DNA from: Paraburkholderia terricola | GTDB lineage: Bacteria; Pseudomonadota; Gammaproteobacteria; Burkholderiales; Burkholderiaceae | Length of the DNA: 64,000 nt | Assembly: GCF_900142195.1 (NCBI RefSeq) | Contig: NZ_FRAB01000009.1 | Span: 94,075 to 158,074, forward strand | Direction: 5' to 3' | Part shown: in pieces, positions 1-9,371 of the stretch | Layout of the letters: every line of letters starts with the position of its first letter | How positions within the stretch are numbered: the stretch's first letter is position 1 | The notes under the pieces: generated by a model | Database searches by the model: none | The model's input: the letters and a program-made list of their open reading frames with translations, nothing else | Told to the model about the DNA's origin: nothing | Made by a program: the position numbers and the translations under genes

Positions 1-356
1 CCCGTGCGCATCACGTCCATCGGATGCGCGGCGGCGGGAATCCATTCGAGCGCGGCCTTCACGTTCGCGGGCAGGCCGCGCAGCGCCTTGAGTTTCGTCT
101 TGTAGGCGCCCAGTTCGGCCTGGGTCGGCAGTTTCTCGTGGACCAGCAGATACGCAATCTCCTCGAATTCGCACGCGCCGGCGAGGTCGAGAATGTCGTA
201 GCCCCGGTAGTGCAGGTCGTTGCCGGTCTTGCCGACCGTGCACAGCGCCGTATTCCCCGCGGTCACGCCGGACAGCGCCACGGACTTTTTCGGTTTGAAG
301 CCGCCTTGGGCTTCGTTCCCGCCTTGTGCGCCGGCGGTTTGCGTCGTATCGCTCAT
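1..356 (-). CDS. prpC: 2-methylcitrate synthase / citrate synthase, N-terminal fragment
   Basis: The reverse strand from 356 reads MSDTTQTAGAQGG and continues with AGNTALCTVGKTGNDLHYRG and YDILDLAGACEFEEIAYLL. This is the start of a PrpC-type citrate synthase. The family condenses propionyl-CoA with oxaloacetate in the methylcitrate cycle. The gene runs off the left edge after about 118 codons, so the catalytic His and Asp residues lie outside the window. The start has a purine-rich AGCGGGAG just upstream. It lies 160 bp downstream of the CitE-like gene on the same strand and is probably co-transcribed with it. Identity as PrpC rather than GltA is supported by a second, true GltA at 7915-9216. 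Confidence 0.85.
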   Translation of the reverse strand, partial: MSDTTQTAGAQGGNEAQGGFKPKKSVALSGVTAGNTALCTVGKTGNDLHYRGYDILDLAGACEFEEIAYLLVHEKLPTQAELGAYKTKLKALRGLPANVKAALEWIPAAAHPMDVMRT

Positions 357-516
357 CTCCCGCTGTCTCCTTGGTGCCTCTGTGCCGCTTGCGGTCGTCT
401 TGCAGCGCTGGTGACTGCTTTGCGCCGCGGCAGGTCATGCCATGATCCGGCCGAATGGCCCTGCATGTGAACGCCGTTGAACGCTGCGGCGCCGGCTGTC
501 GCATTGATAATCGCCT

Positions 517-1533
517 TCATGAAGCGGTTTGCACGTTAGCGCCCACTTTCGCAAAGAGCGGCGCGGCGTCTTGCGGAACGGCGCGGCCAGTGGATTGCGC
601 TCGGCGAAGCACGAACCAGTAGTAGCGGTAGCTGGCGCGGTCGTGCAGCGTGTCGTGATGGCGCGTCGGTCCCCAATGCGCGGACTGCGCGGCCAGCAGG
701 ATTTCGGTTGCGGTGGCGATCTCTTCGTCGCGCGGTGCGAACGCGGCTACGATCGCCTCGATCTGCGCCGGGTGGATGCTCCACATGCGCGTGTAACCGA
801 ACTCGCTGCGGGCGCGGGCGGCATCGTTGGCGACCACGCCCATGTCGCGCACTTCGGTGCTGACGTTGTGCGATGGCACTTTGCCGTACGCATGGCAGGC
901 TGCCGAAATTTCCAGCTTCGCGCGCCGCACCAGCGGATGATCGAACTGGCCGGGCGAGCGCATCGCGGTATCGGGAATTGCGCCGTCGTGCGCGGAGACG
1001 AAGTCCATCAGGCCGAAGCTCAGTGCTTCCACACCTGGTAGCGCGGCCAGATCGAACACACGCATGAGCGCGCCGTGGGTTTCAACCAGTAATTGCACCG
1101 GCACCGGCTGGGCGATGCGGAATTCGCATCGCGTCGCCTCGATGAACGCGACCATCTCGGCGGCGTCGGGCAGGTTGCGGATCTTCGGCAGGGTGATGTA
1201 AGCAGGTGCTCGTCTCGCCGCACGCAGAATGAGGCGGACGTCGTCGCGCCAGTGCGCGTGATCGAAGTCGTGAATGCGCACGCCGACCCGGCCGAAGCGG
1301 TCATGCTCGCTGCCCAGCAGGGAAGCGACCAGCTCAGCGTGTTCCGCCTCCCGGCCGACCTGCGCGCCGTCTTCGCAATCAAGCGTGATGTCGAACACCG
1401 GGCCCAGTTGTTGCTGCAACGCGAGCGATTTCAGCATCAGCTTTTCGCTGCCGGCGTAGTGATCGCAGGCAGGCAGCACAGCGGGCGGCACTTCGCCGTC
1501 AAACAGCACTTCGGCGGGTGTGAGGGCGCGCAT
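517..1533 (-). CDS. HpcH/HpaI aldolase / citrate lyase beta-subunit (CitE-like) family protein
   Basis: A 338-residue protein of the CitE-like TIM-barrel family, which cleaves or forms C-C bonds in CoA thioesters or related acids with Mg2+. Visible family features are the early DITLDCEDGA segment (acidic metal-site region), ITLPKIRN, LLVETHGAL and EALSFGLMDF, and a C-terminal MWSIHPAQIEAI stretch where CitE-like proteins bind substrate. It lacks the alpha and gamma subunits of true citrate lyase nearby, so it is not expected to be a classical citrate lyase. Its position between mdh and prpC suggests a C4-C7 acyl-CoA step linked to propionate or TCA metabolism, such as malyl-CoA or citramalyl-CoA lyase, but the substrate cannot be read from the sequence. 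Confidence 0.8.
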   Translation of the reverse strand: MRALTPAEVLFDGEVPPAVLPACDHYAGSEKLMLKSLALQQQLGPVFDITLDCEDGAQVGREAEHAELVASLLGSEHDRFGRVGVRIHDFDHAHWRDDVRLILRAARRAPAYITLPKIRNLPDAAEMVAFIEATRCEFRIAQPVPVQLLVETHGALMRVFDLAALPGVEALSFGLMDFVSAHDGAIPDTAMRSPGQFDHPLVRRAKLEISAACHAYGKVPSHNVSTEVRDMGVVANDAARARSEFGYTRMWSIHPAQIEAIVAAFAPRDEEIATATEILLAAQSAHWGPTRHHDTLHDRASYRYYWFVLRRAQSTGRAVPQDAAPLFAKVGANVQTAS

Positions 1534-1718
1534 CTTCGGCGTCAGGGTTTGGGGTGGTCGTGTTTAGGGAATCTGATTCGGGCGCGCTCTGCTGACGCTC
1601 ATTGCGCAGCGGCGCAAAACGCGCTCGGATCAGATGCGAATAGCTGCATTCGCACGTAAAAAACCGGAACTCACTCGCTGAGGCGATGCCCGGGAGCGCC
1701 CCCGGACATGGCGTTTCG

Positions 1719-1792
1719 CGCTGGGCCGCCCGAGGGGATCTCCATGCTCAAGAGGATCCCAGCAGAGCGAAAAAAATTTGGGCGGCCCAGCG
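1719..1792. repeat. Long imperfect hairpin: 13-bp inverted repeat with nested 6-bp repeat, between mdh and the CitE-like gene
   Basis: CGCTGGGCCGCCC at 1719-1731 is repeated exactly inverted as GGGCGGCCCAGCG at 1780-1792. Within the 48-nt loop GGGATC at 1735-1740 pairs with GATCCC at 1755-1760. A run of seven A followed by TTT sits at 1770-1779. Read on the minus strand it begins about 37 nt after the mdh stop codon and could stop mdh transcription, but the T-run then lies inside the loop rather than after the stem. Read on the plus strand the stem is followed by TTTT. It may be a bidirectional terminator or a dispersed intergenic repeat. Confidence 0.55.
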
Positions 1793-1828
1793 TTTTCTCA
1801 CGAGTTCCGGTTTGCCTGCATCAGGCGC

Positions 1829-2812
1829 TTAGCCGAGCAGATGCTGAACGCCTTCGCGCTCTTCCAGCAGTTCCTGCAGCGTGCCGTCCATCTTTTCGCG
1901 CGAGAACGCGTCGATTGCCAGGCCTTCGACGCGCTTGTACTCGCCGTTTTCGCACGTGACCGGCACACCGTAGATGATGTCTTCGGGAATGCCGTACGAG
2001 CCGTCCGACGGGATGCCCATCGTGACCCACTTGCCGTTCGTGCCGAGCACCCAGTCGCGGACGTGGTCGATTGCAGCGTTAGCCGCCGACGCCGCCGATG
2101 ACAGGCCGCGCGCTTCGATGATTGCCGCGCCACGCTTGCCGACGGTCGGGATGAACGTGTTGCGGTTCCATTCGTCGTCGTTGATCAGCTTGGTCAGGTC
2201 TTGACCTTCCGCGGTGGCGAAACGGAAGTCCGGGTACATGGTCGGCGAGTGGTTGCCCCACACAGCCAGCTTTTCGATCGAAGCGACCGGCTTGCCCGAC
2301 TTGGCCGCCAGTTGCGACAGCGCGCGGTTGTGGTCCAGACGCAGCATGGCGGTGAAGTTCTTCTTCGGCAGATCCGGCGCCGACTTCATGGCGATGTAGG
2401 CGTTCGTGTTGGCCGGGTTGCCGACCACCAGCACTTTCACGTCGCGGCTGGCGACTTCGTTCAGCGCCTTGCCTTGGACGGTGAAAATCTCGGCGTTGGC
2501 CGACAGCAGGTCCTTGCGTTCCATGCCTTTCGAACGCGGACGCGCGCCGACCAGCAGGGCCACGTCGGCGTCCTTGAATGCAACCTTCGGATCGTCGGTG
2601 ATCACGACGCCCGACAGCAGCGGGAATGCGCAATCATCCAGTTCCATCACGACGCCTTTCACGGCGCCTTGCGCTTGCGGCAGATCGAGCAGTTGCAGGA
2701 CAACCGGCTGGTCCTTGCCGAGCAGGTCGCCATTGGCGATGCGGAACAGCAAGGAGTAAGCGATTTGACCTGCGGCGCCGGTGACGGCAACGCGCTTTGC
2801 GGGCTTAGCCAT
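1829..2812 (-). CDS. mdh: Malate dehydrogenase
   Basis: A 327-residue NAD-dependent malate dehydrogenase of the cytosolic-type (LDH-like MDH group) family that oxidises malate to oxaloacetate in the TCA cycle. The N-terminus has the nucleotide-binding [30 protein letters not shown] carries the substrate-binding arginines, [10 protein letters not shown] follows, and [11 protein letters not shown] holds the catalytic His. Length is normal for the family. It starts at the ATG at 2812 and is transcribed away from the GntR gene. A 20-bp palindrome at 3230-3249 lies in the shared upstream region, about 420 bp from this start, closer to the GntR gene. Confidence 0.97.
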
Positions 2813-3229
2813 TGAGAAATCTCCAGGACGATGCGTTAGACGCTAGGGAAAACGCCATTCTATATGCGCGTTCAGCGAAGCGTTGTGAAACACGGCGGAA
2901 TTCACTACTCGCGGACAGCCCCGAAATGCCGAGGCCGTGCGGCGCACTGCGGCAAGACCGCCATGCCGGAAACCTTACTCACGAGCAGAGGTGGATAGGG
3001 GTAGCGCCGGGTAGCCGCTGCACGATGCGGGCTCCTGCAAACAGCGCGTTTCGGCACGCGTCTGGCCAAAGAATGGCGGCGAATCGAAACCGGGACTGCG
3101 TGGGAACAGCATGGTGCAGAGTGACTGCCGGTGCGCTACGGCGCGGCCTGAAAAGAGGCGCCGAAAAACCCGCAAACCCTTGCTCGGAAGGGAGTGTAGG
3201 AGTCGTCAGACACAAAGTCAACATTATCT
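2813..3229. other. Long divergent intergenic region, no convincing gene
   Basis: Over 400 bp between mdh and the GntR gene without a reading frame that looks coding: short frames on both strands have Arg/Cys-rich shadow-like composition. The minus-strand stretch around 3060-3150 has a TTTCGATTC-like motif reminiscent of a tRNA T-arm, but I could not fold it into a cloverleaf. It presumably holds the mdh promoter and a long mdh leader. Confidence 0.5.
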
Positions 3230-3249
3230 TATGTCTTATATAAGACATA
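3230..3249. promoter_or_regulatory. 20-bp perfect palindrome, candidate GntR operator
   Basis: The core ATGTCTTATATAAGACAT (3231-3248) is a perfect 18-bp palindrome, extended by one T/A pair on each side. It is AT-rich in a GC-rich setting and lies 56 bp upstream of the GntR start, next to a TATCTATTG stretch. GntR-UTRA regulators bind palindromes of this size, so autoregulation is likely. Control of mdh, and of sdh/gltA from further copies, is possible, but I saw no second copy in the sdh or gltA upstream regions. Confidence 0.65.
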
Positions 3250-3304
3250 TCTATTGAGGGGAAAACCCTAGACGTGGCCCAGCCCTTTATGATGAAATGC
3301 GCGC

Positions 3305-4108
3305 ATGAATTCGAACCCGGCGAACACCACGAATCCGAATGGCTCCAGCGCCACGGGAGAAGGTGTATCCACTGCCGTGCCCGCCGCTGCGTCGCCCACC
3401 TTCAGCCCGTTGTATCAGCAGATCAAGGGCTTGATTACGCAGAGCCTCGAAAGTGGCGAATGGAAACCCGGCGAGATCATTCCTAGTGAAGTCGAATTGG
3501 CGGCCAGATACAAGGTCAGCCAGGGAACGGTGCGCAAAGCGATCGACGAACTCGCCGCCGACAACCTGCTGGTGCGCCGCCAGGGCAAGGGCACGTTTGT
3601 CGCAACGCACAACGAAGACCGCGCCCAGTTTCGCTTCCTTAGATTGCTGGCCGATGACGGCGCGGAACATCCGCACGTCAGCCGCCTGCTGGAATGCCGG
3701 CGCTTGCGAGCATCGGCGGATATCGCCCGGCAGCTCGATCTGAAACCCGCCGATCCCGTGGTGCTGATCAAGCGTTTGCTGCAGTTCGATGGCGAAGTCA
3801 CCGTACTCGACGAAATCTGGCTGCCCGGCGCGGTATTTCGCGGACTCACACTCGAGCGGCTGTCGGAGTACAAGGGCCCGCTCTATGCGATGTTCGAAAC
3901 GGAATTCGGCACACGCATGATCCGCGCAACGGAAAAAATCCGCGCGGTGGCGGCCGAGCCAACGGTTGCGGATCTCCTGCGCGTGCCTGCCGGCTTCCCG
4001 CTGCTGTCGGTCGAACGAGTGTCGTACACGTATGGGGATCGGCCGGTGGAAGTGCGAAGAGGTTGGTATGTCACAACCGGGTATTACTATCAGAACGACC
4101 TGAGCTGA
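3305..4108 (+). CDS. GntR-family transcriptional regulator with UTRA domain
   Basis: A 267-residue HutC/GntR-subfamily regulator. An N-terminal tail rich in Asn/Thr/Ser is followed by a winged helix (about residues 35-105) with LYQQIKGLITQSLESGEW, PGEIIPSEVELAARYKVS, VRKAIDELAADNLL and the wing RRQGKGTFVA. The rest is a UTRA ligand-binding domain ending in the typical VRRGWYVTTGYYYQNDL. It is encoded immediately upstream of sdhC in the same direction, divergent from mdh, and has a strong palindrome 56 bp upstream. This arrangement suggests it controls TCA-cycle genes in response to a metabolite. The effector cannot be read from the sequence. Confidence 0.93.
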   Translation: MNSNPANTTNPNGSSATGEGVSTAVPAAASPTFSPLYQQIKGLITQSLESGEWKPGEIIPSEVELAARYKVSQGTVRKAIDELAADNLLVRRQGKGTFVATHNEDRAQFRFLRLLADDGAEHPHVSRLLECRRLRASADIARQLDLKPADPVVLIKRLLQFDGEVTVLDEIWLPGAVFRGLTLERLSEYKGPLYAMFETEFGTRMIRATEKIRAVAAEPTVADLLRVPAGFPLLSVERVSYTYGDRPVEVRRGWYVTTGYYYQNDLS

Positions 4109-4264
4109 GTCGGGCTGAACGAGGCGCGGCGTCCCACACGCACGCCTGTTTGAAGGCACCTTTATCGCGCACGCTGTAACGGACCTGTCGTGGTTTTCGC
4201 TGCAGCGCGATATAAAAAGGCGCTAAAATCGCGGATTAGTGTGACTACATAGTAGGGGTCTAGC

Positions 4265-4678
4265 ATGGCTGAAGCCGTAAAAAAACCGAGGCCGGAGTTC
4301 CGGAACATCGGTATCGGGCAGATATTGACGGCATACCGTCTCCCGCTGGCGGGGCGAGTTTCGATCTTGCATCGCTTAAGCGGTGGTCTGCTTTTTGTTT
4401 TTCTTCCGTTCCTGCTGTACCTCTTCGATCAAAGCCTGACTTCCGAACTGAGTTTCGAGGTCTTCAAAGGTTTCCTCTCCAACGTCATCGTCAAGCTCAT
4501 CACGCTCGTTCTTGCGTGGGCCTTCCTGTTTCACTTCTGCGCGGGCGTCCGTCACCTCGTGATGGACACGCACCGCGCGGTCACGAAGGAAGGCGGCAAG
4601 CAAACCTCCATCGTCGTTCTCGTCGTGTCGTCGCTTCTTACGATTGCATTCGCGGCAAAACTGTTCGGAGTTTTTTAA
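4265..4678 (+). CDS. sdhC: Succinate dehydrogenase cytochrome b556 subunit
   Basis: A 137-residue membrane anchor subunit of respiratory complex II. It has the signature RPLSP-like region as YRLPLAGRVSILHRLSGG, three hydrophobic segments (about residues 38-58, 72-95, 112-134), and HFCAGVRHLVMDTH, where the heme-binding and quinone-site residues lie. It starts at the ATG at 4265 behind AGGGG. SdhC opens the sdhCDAB operon; the sdhD start lies 3 nt beyond its stop. It works in the inner membrane, passing electrons from SdhB to ubiquinone. Confidence 0.96.
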   Translation: MAEAVKKPRPEFRNIGIGQILTAYRLPLAGRVSILHRLSGGLLFVFLPFLLYLFDQSLTSELSFEVFKGFLSNVIVKLITLVLAWAFLFHFCAGVRHLVMDTHRAVTKEGGKQTSIVVLVVSSLLTIAFAAKLFGVF

Positions 4679-4681
4679 AAA

Positions 4682-5050
4682 ATGGCAGCTAATAACCGAA
4701 TCGGTCCGAAGCGTCTCGTCGTCGGCGCACATTACGGTCTGCGCGACTGGCTTGCCCAGCGCATTACCGCCTGCGTGATGGCGATCTACACGGTGATCCT
4801 GCTCGCATGGTTCTTCGGTGCGCGCGACTTCTCGTACGAAGGCTGGGCCTCGATTTTCGCCACGCAATGGATGAAGCTCGCCACGTTTGTCACGCTGCTC
4901 TCGCTGTTCTATCACGCGTGGGTCGGTATCCGCGACATCTGGATGGACTATGTGAAGCCCGTTGGCACGCGCCTGTTCCTTCAGGCGCTGACGATCGTCT
5001 GGCTGCTCGCATGTGCGGGCTACGCTGCGCAGATTCTCTGGAGAGTGTAA
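4682..5050 (+). CDS. sdhD: Succinate dehydrogenase hydrophobic membrane anchor subunit
   Basis: A 122-residue second membrane anchor of complex II, with three predicted membrane helices. It contains [11 protein letters not shown] and [16 protein letters not shown]; the second carries the conserved His and the RD-MDY motif used in heme and quinone binding. It sits between sdhC and sdhA with 3- and 4-nt gaps, so translation is probably coupled. Length is typical. Confidence 0.95.
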   Translation: MAANNRIGPKRLVVGAHYGLRDWLAQRITACVMAIYTVILLAWFFGARDFSYEGWASIFATQWMKLATFVTLLSLFYHAWVGIRDIWMDYVKPVGTRLFLQALTIVWLLACAGYAAQILWRV

Positions 5051-5054
5051 AAGA

Positions 5055-6830
5055 ATGGCTGCAATCAAGAATTCTCTGCCGCGTCGCAAGTTTGACGTGG
5101 TTATCGTCGGCGCGGGCGGCTCGGGAATGCGTGCTTCGCTGCAACTGGCGCGCGCCGGTCTGTCGGTCTGCGTGCTGTCCAAGGTGTTCCCCACGCGCTC
5201 ACACACGGTTGCTGCTCAAGGCGGCATCGGCGCCTCGCTCGGCAACATGAGCGAAGACAACTGGCACTATCATTTCTACGACACGATCAAGGGTTCCGAC
5301 TGGCTCGGCGACCAGGACGCGATCGAGTTCATGTGCCGCGAAGCACCGAACGCAGTCTACGAACTCGAACACTTCGGCATGCCGTTCGACCGTAACGCCG
5401 ACGGCACGATTTACCAACGCCCGTTCGGCGGCCACACCGCGAACTACGGCGAAAAGCCGGTGCAACGCGCTTGCGCGGCTGCTGACCGTACCGGTCACGC
5501 GCTGCTGCACACGCTGTATCAGCAGAACGTGGCGGCCAAGACGCAGTTCTTCGTCGAATGGATGGCGCTGGACCTGATCCGCGACGCCGAGGGCGACGTG
5601 CTCGGCGTGACCGCGCTGGAAATGGAAACCGGCGACGTCTACATTCTCGAAGGCAAGACCACGCTGTTCGCCACGGGCGGCGCGGGCCGGATCTTCGCGG
5701 CATCCACGAATGCGTTCATCAACACCGGTGACGGCCTGGGCATGGCCGCGCGTTCGGGCATCGCGCTGCAAGACATGGAATTCTGGCAATTCCACCCCAC
5801 CGGCGTGGCCGGCGCGGGCGTGCTGATTACCGAAGGCGTGCGCGGCGAAGGCGGCATTCTGCGCAACTCGAACGGCGAGCGTTTCATGGAGCGCTACGCG
5901 CCCACGCTGAAGGATCTGGCGCCGCGCGATTTCGTCTCGCGTTCGATGGACCAGGAAATCAAGGAAGGCCGCGGCGTCGGTCCGAACAAGGACCACGTGC
6001 TGCTCGACCTGTCGCACATCGGCGCGGAGACGATCATGAAGCGTCTGCCGTCGATCCGCGAAATCGCGCTGAAGTTCGCGAACGTCGACTGCATCAAAGA
6101 GCCGATTCCGGTCGTGCCGACCATTCACTATCAGATGGGCGGCATTCCGACGAATATTCACGGCCAGGTCGTGGGCACGTCGAAGGGGCACGAAGAGCCG
6201 GTGAACGGTTTCTACGCAGTGGGCGAATGCTCGTGCGTGTCGGTGCACGGCGCGAACCGTCTCGGCACGAACTCGCTGCTCGACCTCGTGGTGTTCGGGC
6301 GCGCCGCCGGTAACCACATCGTCAAGCACGTCAAGGAAATCAAGGAGCACAAGCCGCTGCCGGCCGACGCCGCCGATTTCGCGCTGTCGCGCCTCGACAA
6401 GCTCGAGAAGTCGTCGTCGGGCGAGTACACGCAAAACGTCGCGAACGACATTCGCGCGACCATGCAGAAGCACGCCGGCGTGTTCCGTACTTCGGCATTG
6501 CTGTCCGAGGGCGTTGAACGCATCCGCGAAGTGGCTGAGCGGGTCGACAGCATCCACCTGAAAGACAAGTCGAAGGTGTTCAACACGGCACGTGTCGAAG
6601 CGCTGGAAGTGGCGAACCTGATCGAAGTGGCGCGCGCCACGATGGTCTCCGCCGAAGCGCGCAAGGAAAGCCGCGGCGCCCACGCGCAAAACGACTTCGA
6701 ACATCGCGACGACGAAAACTGGCTGCGCCATACGCTGTGGTTCAGTGAAGGCGATCGCCTCGACTACAAGCCGGTTCACATGCAACCGCTGACGGTCGAA
6801 TCGGTTCCGCCGAAAGCGCGGACCTTCTAA
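5055..6830 (+). CDS. sdhA: Succinate dehydrogenase flavoprotein subunit
   Basis: The 591-residue catalytic FAD subunit oxidises succinate to fumarate. The start at 5055 ([14 protein letters not shown]) is chosen over an in-frame one at 5013 because the latter lies inside sdhD. The FAD-binding [20 protein letters not shown] is followed by [13 protein letters not shown], whose His is the covalent FAD attachment site. [24 protein letters not shown], and [14 protein letters not shown] near residue 405 complete the family signatures. It forms the SdhAB catalytic head with the next gene. Flavinylation is normally aided by SdhE, also encoded here. Confidence 0.97.
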   Translation: MAAIKNSLPRRKFDVVIVGAGGSGMRASLQLARAGLSVCVLSKVFPTRSHTVAAQGGIGASLGNMSEDNWHYHFYDTIKGSDWLGDQDAIEFMCREAPNAVYELEHFGMPFDRNADGTIYQRPFGGHTANYGEKPVQRACAAADRTGHALLHTLYQQNVAAKTQFFVEWMALDLIRDAEGDVLGVTALEMETGDVYILEGKTTLFATGGAGRIFAASTNAFINTGDGLGMAARSGIALQDMEFWQFHPTGVAGAGVLITEGVRGEGGILRNSNGERFMERYAPTLKDLAPRDFVSRSMDQEIKEGRGVGPNKDHVLLDLSHIGAETIMKRLPSIREIALKFANVDCIKEPIPVVPTIHYQMGGIPTNIHGQVVGTSKGHEEPVNGFYAVGECSCVSVHGANRLGTNSLLDLVVFGRAAGNHIVKHVKEIKEHKPLPADAADFALSRLDKLEKSSSGEYTQNVANDIRATMQKHAGVFRTSALLSEGVERIREVAERVDSIHLKDKSKVFNTARVEALEVANLIEVARATMVSAEARKESRGAHAQNDFEHRDDENWLRHTLWFSEGDRLDYKPVHMQPLTVESVPPKARTF

Positions 6831-6854
6831 GGCACAAGTCAAAGGAATTCAGAA

Positions 6855-7559
6855 ATGGCTAAGCGTACATTTGAAATCTACCGCTACGATCCGGACAAGG
6901 ACGCAGCGCCGCGCATGCAGTCGTACGACATCGAAATCGACTCGCACGAACGCATGCTGCTAGACGCGCTCGTCAAGCTCAAGGCTATGGACGAAACGCT
7001 GTCGTTCCGCCGCTCGTGCCGTGAAGGCGTGTGCGGTTCGGACGCAATGAACATCAACGGCAAGAACGGCCTGGCGTGCCTCACGAACCTGAACGACCTG
7101 CCGCAAAAAATCGTGCTGCGTCCGCTGCCGGGCTTGCCGGTCGTGCGCGACCTGATCTGCGACTTCACGCAGTTCTTCAACCAGTATCACTCGATCAAGC
7201 CGTACCTGATCAACGATACGCCGCCGCCGGAAAAGGAACGTCTGCAGTCGCCCGAAGAGCGCGACGAACTCGACGGTCTGTACGAATGTATCCTGTGCGC
7301 TAGCTGCTCGACCTCGTGTCCGAGCTTCTGGTGGAACCCGGATAAGTTCGTCGGTCCGGCCGGCCTGTTGCAAGCCTATCGTTTCATCGCGGACAGCCGC
7401 GACGAAGCGACGGGTGAACGCCTCGACAACCTGGAAGATCCGTACCGTCTGTTCCGTTGCCATACCATCATGAATTGCGTCGACGTTTGCCCGAAGGGCC
7501 TTAACCCGACCAAGGCGATTGGCAAGATCAAGGAATTGATGGTTCGCCGCGCTGTCTGA
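6855..7559 (+). CDS. sdhB: Succinate dehydrogenase iron-sulfur subunit
   Basis: A 234-residue electron-transfer subunit with three Fe-S clusters. [22 protein letters not shown] binds the 2Fe-2S cluster. [17 protein letters not shown] and the later [11 protein letters not shown] provide the ligands for the 4Fe-4S and 3Fe-4S clusters. Length is normal. It follows sdhA by 24 nt, and its stop codon directly abuts the sdhE start. Confidence 0.97.
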   Translation: MAKRTFEIYRYDPDKDAAPRMQSYDIEIDSHERMLLDALVKLKAMDETLSFRRSCREGVCGSDAMNINGKNGLACLTNLNDLPQKIVLRPLPGLPVVRDLICDFTQFFNQYHSIKPYLINDTPPPEKERLQSPEERDELDGLYECILCASCSTSCPSFWWNPDKFVGPAGLLQAYRFIADSRDEATGERLDNLEDPYRLFRCHTIMNCVDVCPKGLNPTKAIGKIKELMVRRAV

Positions 7560-7560
7560 G

Positions 7561-7833
7561 ATGGACGAATCATCACATCAGTCCGACCCTCTTCGCCGCG
7601 CGCGCCTTCGCTGGCGCGCACGGCGGGGCTTGCTGGAAAACGATCTGATCTTTGAGCGTTTCTTCAGCCGATATGAGCATGACCTCAGCGACGCCGACGT
7701 AGGCGCACTCACCCGCCTGCTAGAGCTGAGCGATAACGACCTGATGGACTTGCTGCTCGTGCGCAAGGAACCTGAGGGCGACCTTGCCGACCCGGATGTG
7801 ATCCGGGTGCTGGAGCTGCTGCGCAACGCCTAA
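7561..7833 (+). CDS. sdhE: FAD assembly factor SdhE (succinate dehydrogenase assembly factor 2 family)
   Basis: A 90-residue protein with the SdhE/Sdh5 signature: RRARLRWRARRGLLENDLIFERF contains the conserved RGxxE-like element (RRGLLEND), and LTRLLELSDNDLMDLLL follows. Members promote covalent attachment of FAD to SdhA. It starts 1 nt after the sdhB stop and is therefore part of the sdh operon, 81 nt ahead of gltA. Confidence 0.93.
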   Translation: MDESSHQSDPLRRARLRWRARRGLLENDLIFERFFSRYEHDLSDADVGALTRLLELSDNDLMDLLLVRKEPEGDLADPDVIRVLELLRNA

Positions 7834-7914
7834 CCGGCTTGAGCGCCGCTTGTCCGTTGTTCCAGGCGTGCAATTATCGAAACCCTGTTTCCATACTTCG
7901 ATTGAGGATGTGCT

Positions 7915-9216
7915 ATGACCCCGTCAGATGTTAAAGCCACGCTATCGTTCAGCGACAATTCGCCGAGCGTTGAAATGCCGATCTACAAGGGCACTCTCGG
8001 CCCGGACGTGATCGACATCCGGAAACTGTACGGCCAGACCGGCAAATTTACGTACGATCCGGGCTTCATGTCGACGGCGGCCTGCAACTCGGCGATCACG
8101 TACATCGACGGCGACAAGGGTGAACTGCTGTACCGCGGCTACCCGATCGACAACCTCGCGGAAAACGCCGACTTCCTCGAAACCTGCTACCTGCTGCTGA
8201 AGGGCGAACTGCCGAACGAACAGCAAAAAGCGGAGTTCGTGAAGACCGTTACGAATCACACGATGGTGCATGAGCAAATGCACTTCTTCTTCCGCGGTTT
8301 CCGTCGCGACGCACACCCGATGGCGATTCTGGTCGCGGCAGTCGGCGCACTGTCGGCGTTCTACCACGACTCGCTCGACATCAACAATCCGCGTCACCGT
8401 GACGTGTCGGCCATTCGCATGATCGCGAAGCTGCCCACGCTGGTCGCGATGGCGTACAAGTACAGCATCGGCCAGCCGTTTGCGTATCCGAGGAACAACC
8501 TCTCGTACAGCGCGAACTTCATGCACATGATGTTCTCGAACCCGTGCGAAGACTACAAGGTCAACGACGTGCTGGTGCGCGCGCTCGACCGTATCCTGAT
8601 TCTTCACGCAGACCACGAGCAGAACGCATCCACCTCGACCGTGCGTCTCGCCGGTTCGTCGGGCGCCAATCCGTTCGCGTGTATCGCGGCCGGTATCGCT
8701 TGTCTGTGGGGCCCGGCGCACGGCGGCGCGAACGAAGCCGCGCTGAACATGCTGGAAGAAATCGGCTCGGTCGACAACATTCCTGAGTTCATCAAGCAGG
8801 TGAAGGACAAGAACTCGGGCGTGAAGCTGATGGGCTTCGGCCACCGCGTCTACAAGAACTACGATCCGCGCGCGAAGCTGATGCGCGAAACCTGCCACGA
8901 AGTGCTGAACGAACTCGGCCTGCACGACGACCCGCTGTTCAAGCTGGCCATGGCGCTGGAAAAAATCGCGCTGGAAGACGAATACTTCGTGTCGCGCAAG
9001 CTGTACCCGAACGTCGACTTCTACTCGGGCATCGTGCAGCGCGCACTGGGTATTCCGACGTCGATGTTCACGTGTATCTTCGCGATGGCGCGTACCGTTG
9101 GCTGGATTGCACAGTGGAATGAAATGATCGCGGATCCGGAACAGAAGATTGGCCGTCCGCGTCAGCTGTTCATTGGCGATACGCAGCGTGAGGCGAAGCC
9201 GATTGCGCAGCGTTAA
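7915..9216 (+). CDS. gltA: Type II citrate synthase
   Basis: A 433-residue hexameric-type citrate synthase, condensing acetyl-CoA and oxaloacetate. Conserved blocks include [50 protein letters not shown] (catalytic His region), [15 protein letters not shown] (second catalytic His), and [13 protein letters not shown] near the catalytic Asp. The start has GAGG about 10 nt upstream. It ends the sdh-gltA block and is followed by a clear intrinsic terminator. Confidence 0.97.
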   Translation: MTPSDVKATLSFSDNSPSVEMPIYKGTLGPDVIDIRKLYGQTGKFTYDPGFMSTAACNSAITYIDGDKGELLYRGYPIDNLAENADFLETCYLLLKGELPNEQQKAEFVKTVTNHTMVHEQMHFFFRGFRRDAHPMAILVAAVGALSAFYHDSLDINNPRHRDVSAIRMIAKLPTLVAMAYKYSIGQPFAYPRNNLSYSANFMHMMFSNPCEDYKVNDVLVRALDRILILHADHEQNASTSTVRLAGSSGANPFACIAAGIACLWGPAHGGANEAALNMLEEIGSVDNIPEFIKQVKDKNSGVKLMGFGHRVYKNYDPRAKLMRETCHEVLNELGLHDDPLFKLAMALEKIALEDEYFVSRKLYPNVDFYSGIVQRALGIPTSMFTCIFAMARTVGWIAQWNEMIADPEQKIGRPRQLFIGDTQREAKPIAQR

Positions 9217-9283
9217 GCGGTCGCGTCACCGCCCGGCACGCACGCTGTGAAGCCTGCGAGCCGCGCGGCGGCAAGTGGTAAGA

Positions 9284-9318
9284 AAAACGCCTCAACGGAT
9301 CTTCCTTTGAGGCGTTTT
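9284..9318 (+). terminator. Rho-independent terminator after gltA
   Basis: AAAACGCCTCAA (9284-9295) pairs perfectly with TTGAGGCGTTTT (9307-9318) across an 11-nt loop, giving a 12-bp stem ending in a T-run. It lies about 70 nt past the gltA stop. A-runs before and T-runs after make it potentially bidirectional, also closing the AraC gene that ends at 9372. Confidence 0.92.
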
Positions 9319-9371
9319 GCTTCTGTCCTGAGCGGTGACTGACGTGGATCAACATTGCAGTGAACGACGCA

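Noticed and set aside
3040..3150. tRNA-like sequence on the minus strand in the mdh-GntR gap (GCACCGG...GGTTTCGATTCGCC)
   Set aside because: Only T-arm-like and D-arm-like words are present; I could not pair an acceptor stem or an anticodon stem, so it is not called as a tRNA or remnant.
5199..6842. 547-residue minus-strand open frame opposite sdhA
   Set aside because: High-GC mirror frame: Arg/His/Val-rich with no domain, fully antisense to a certain gene.
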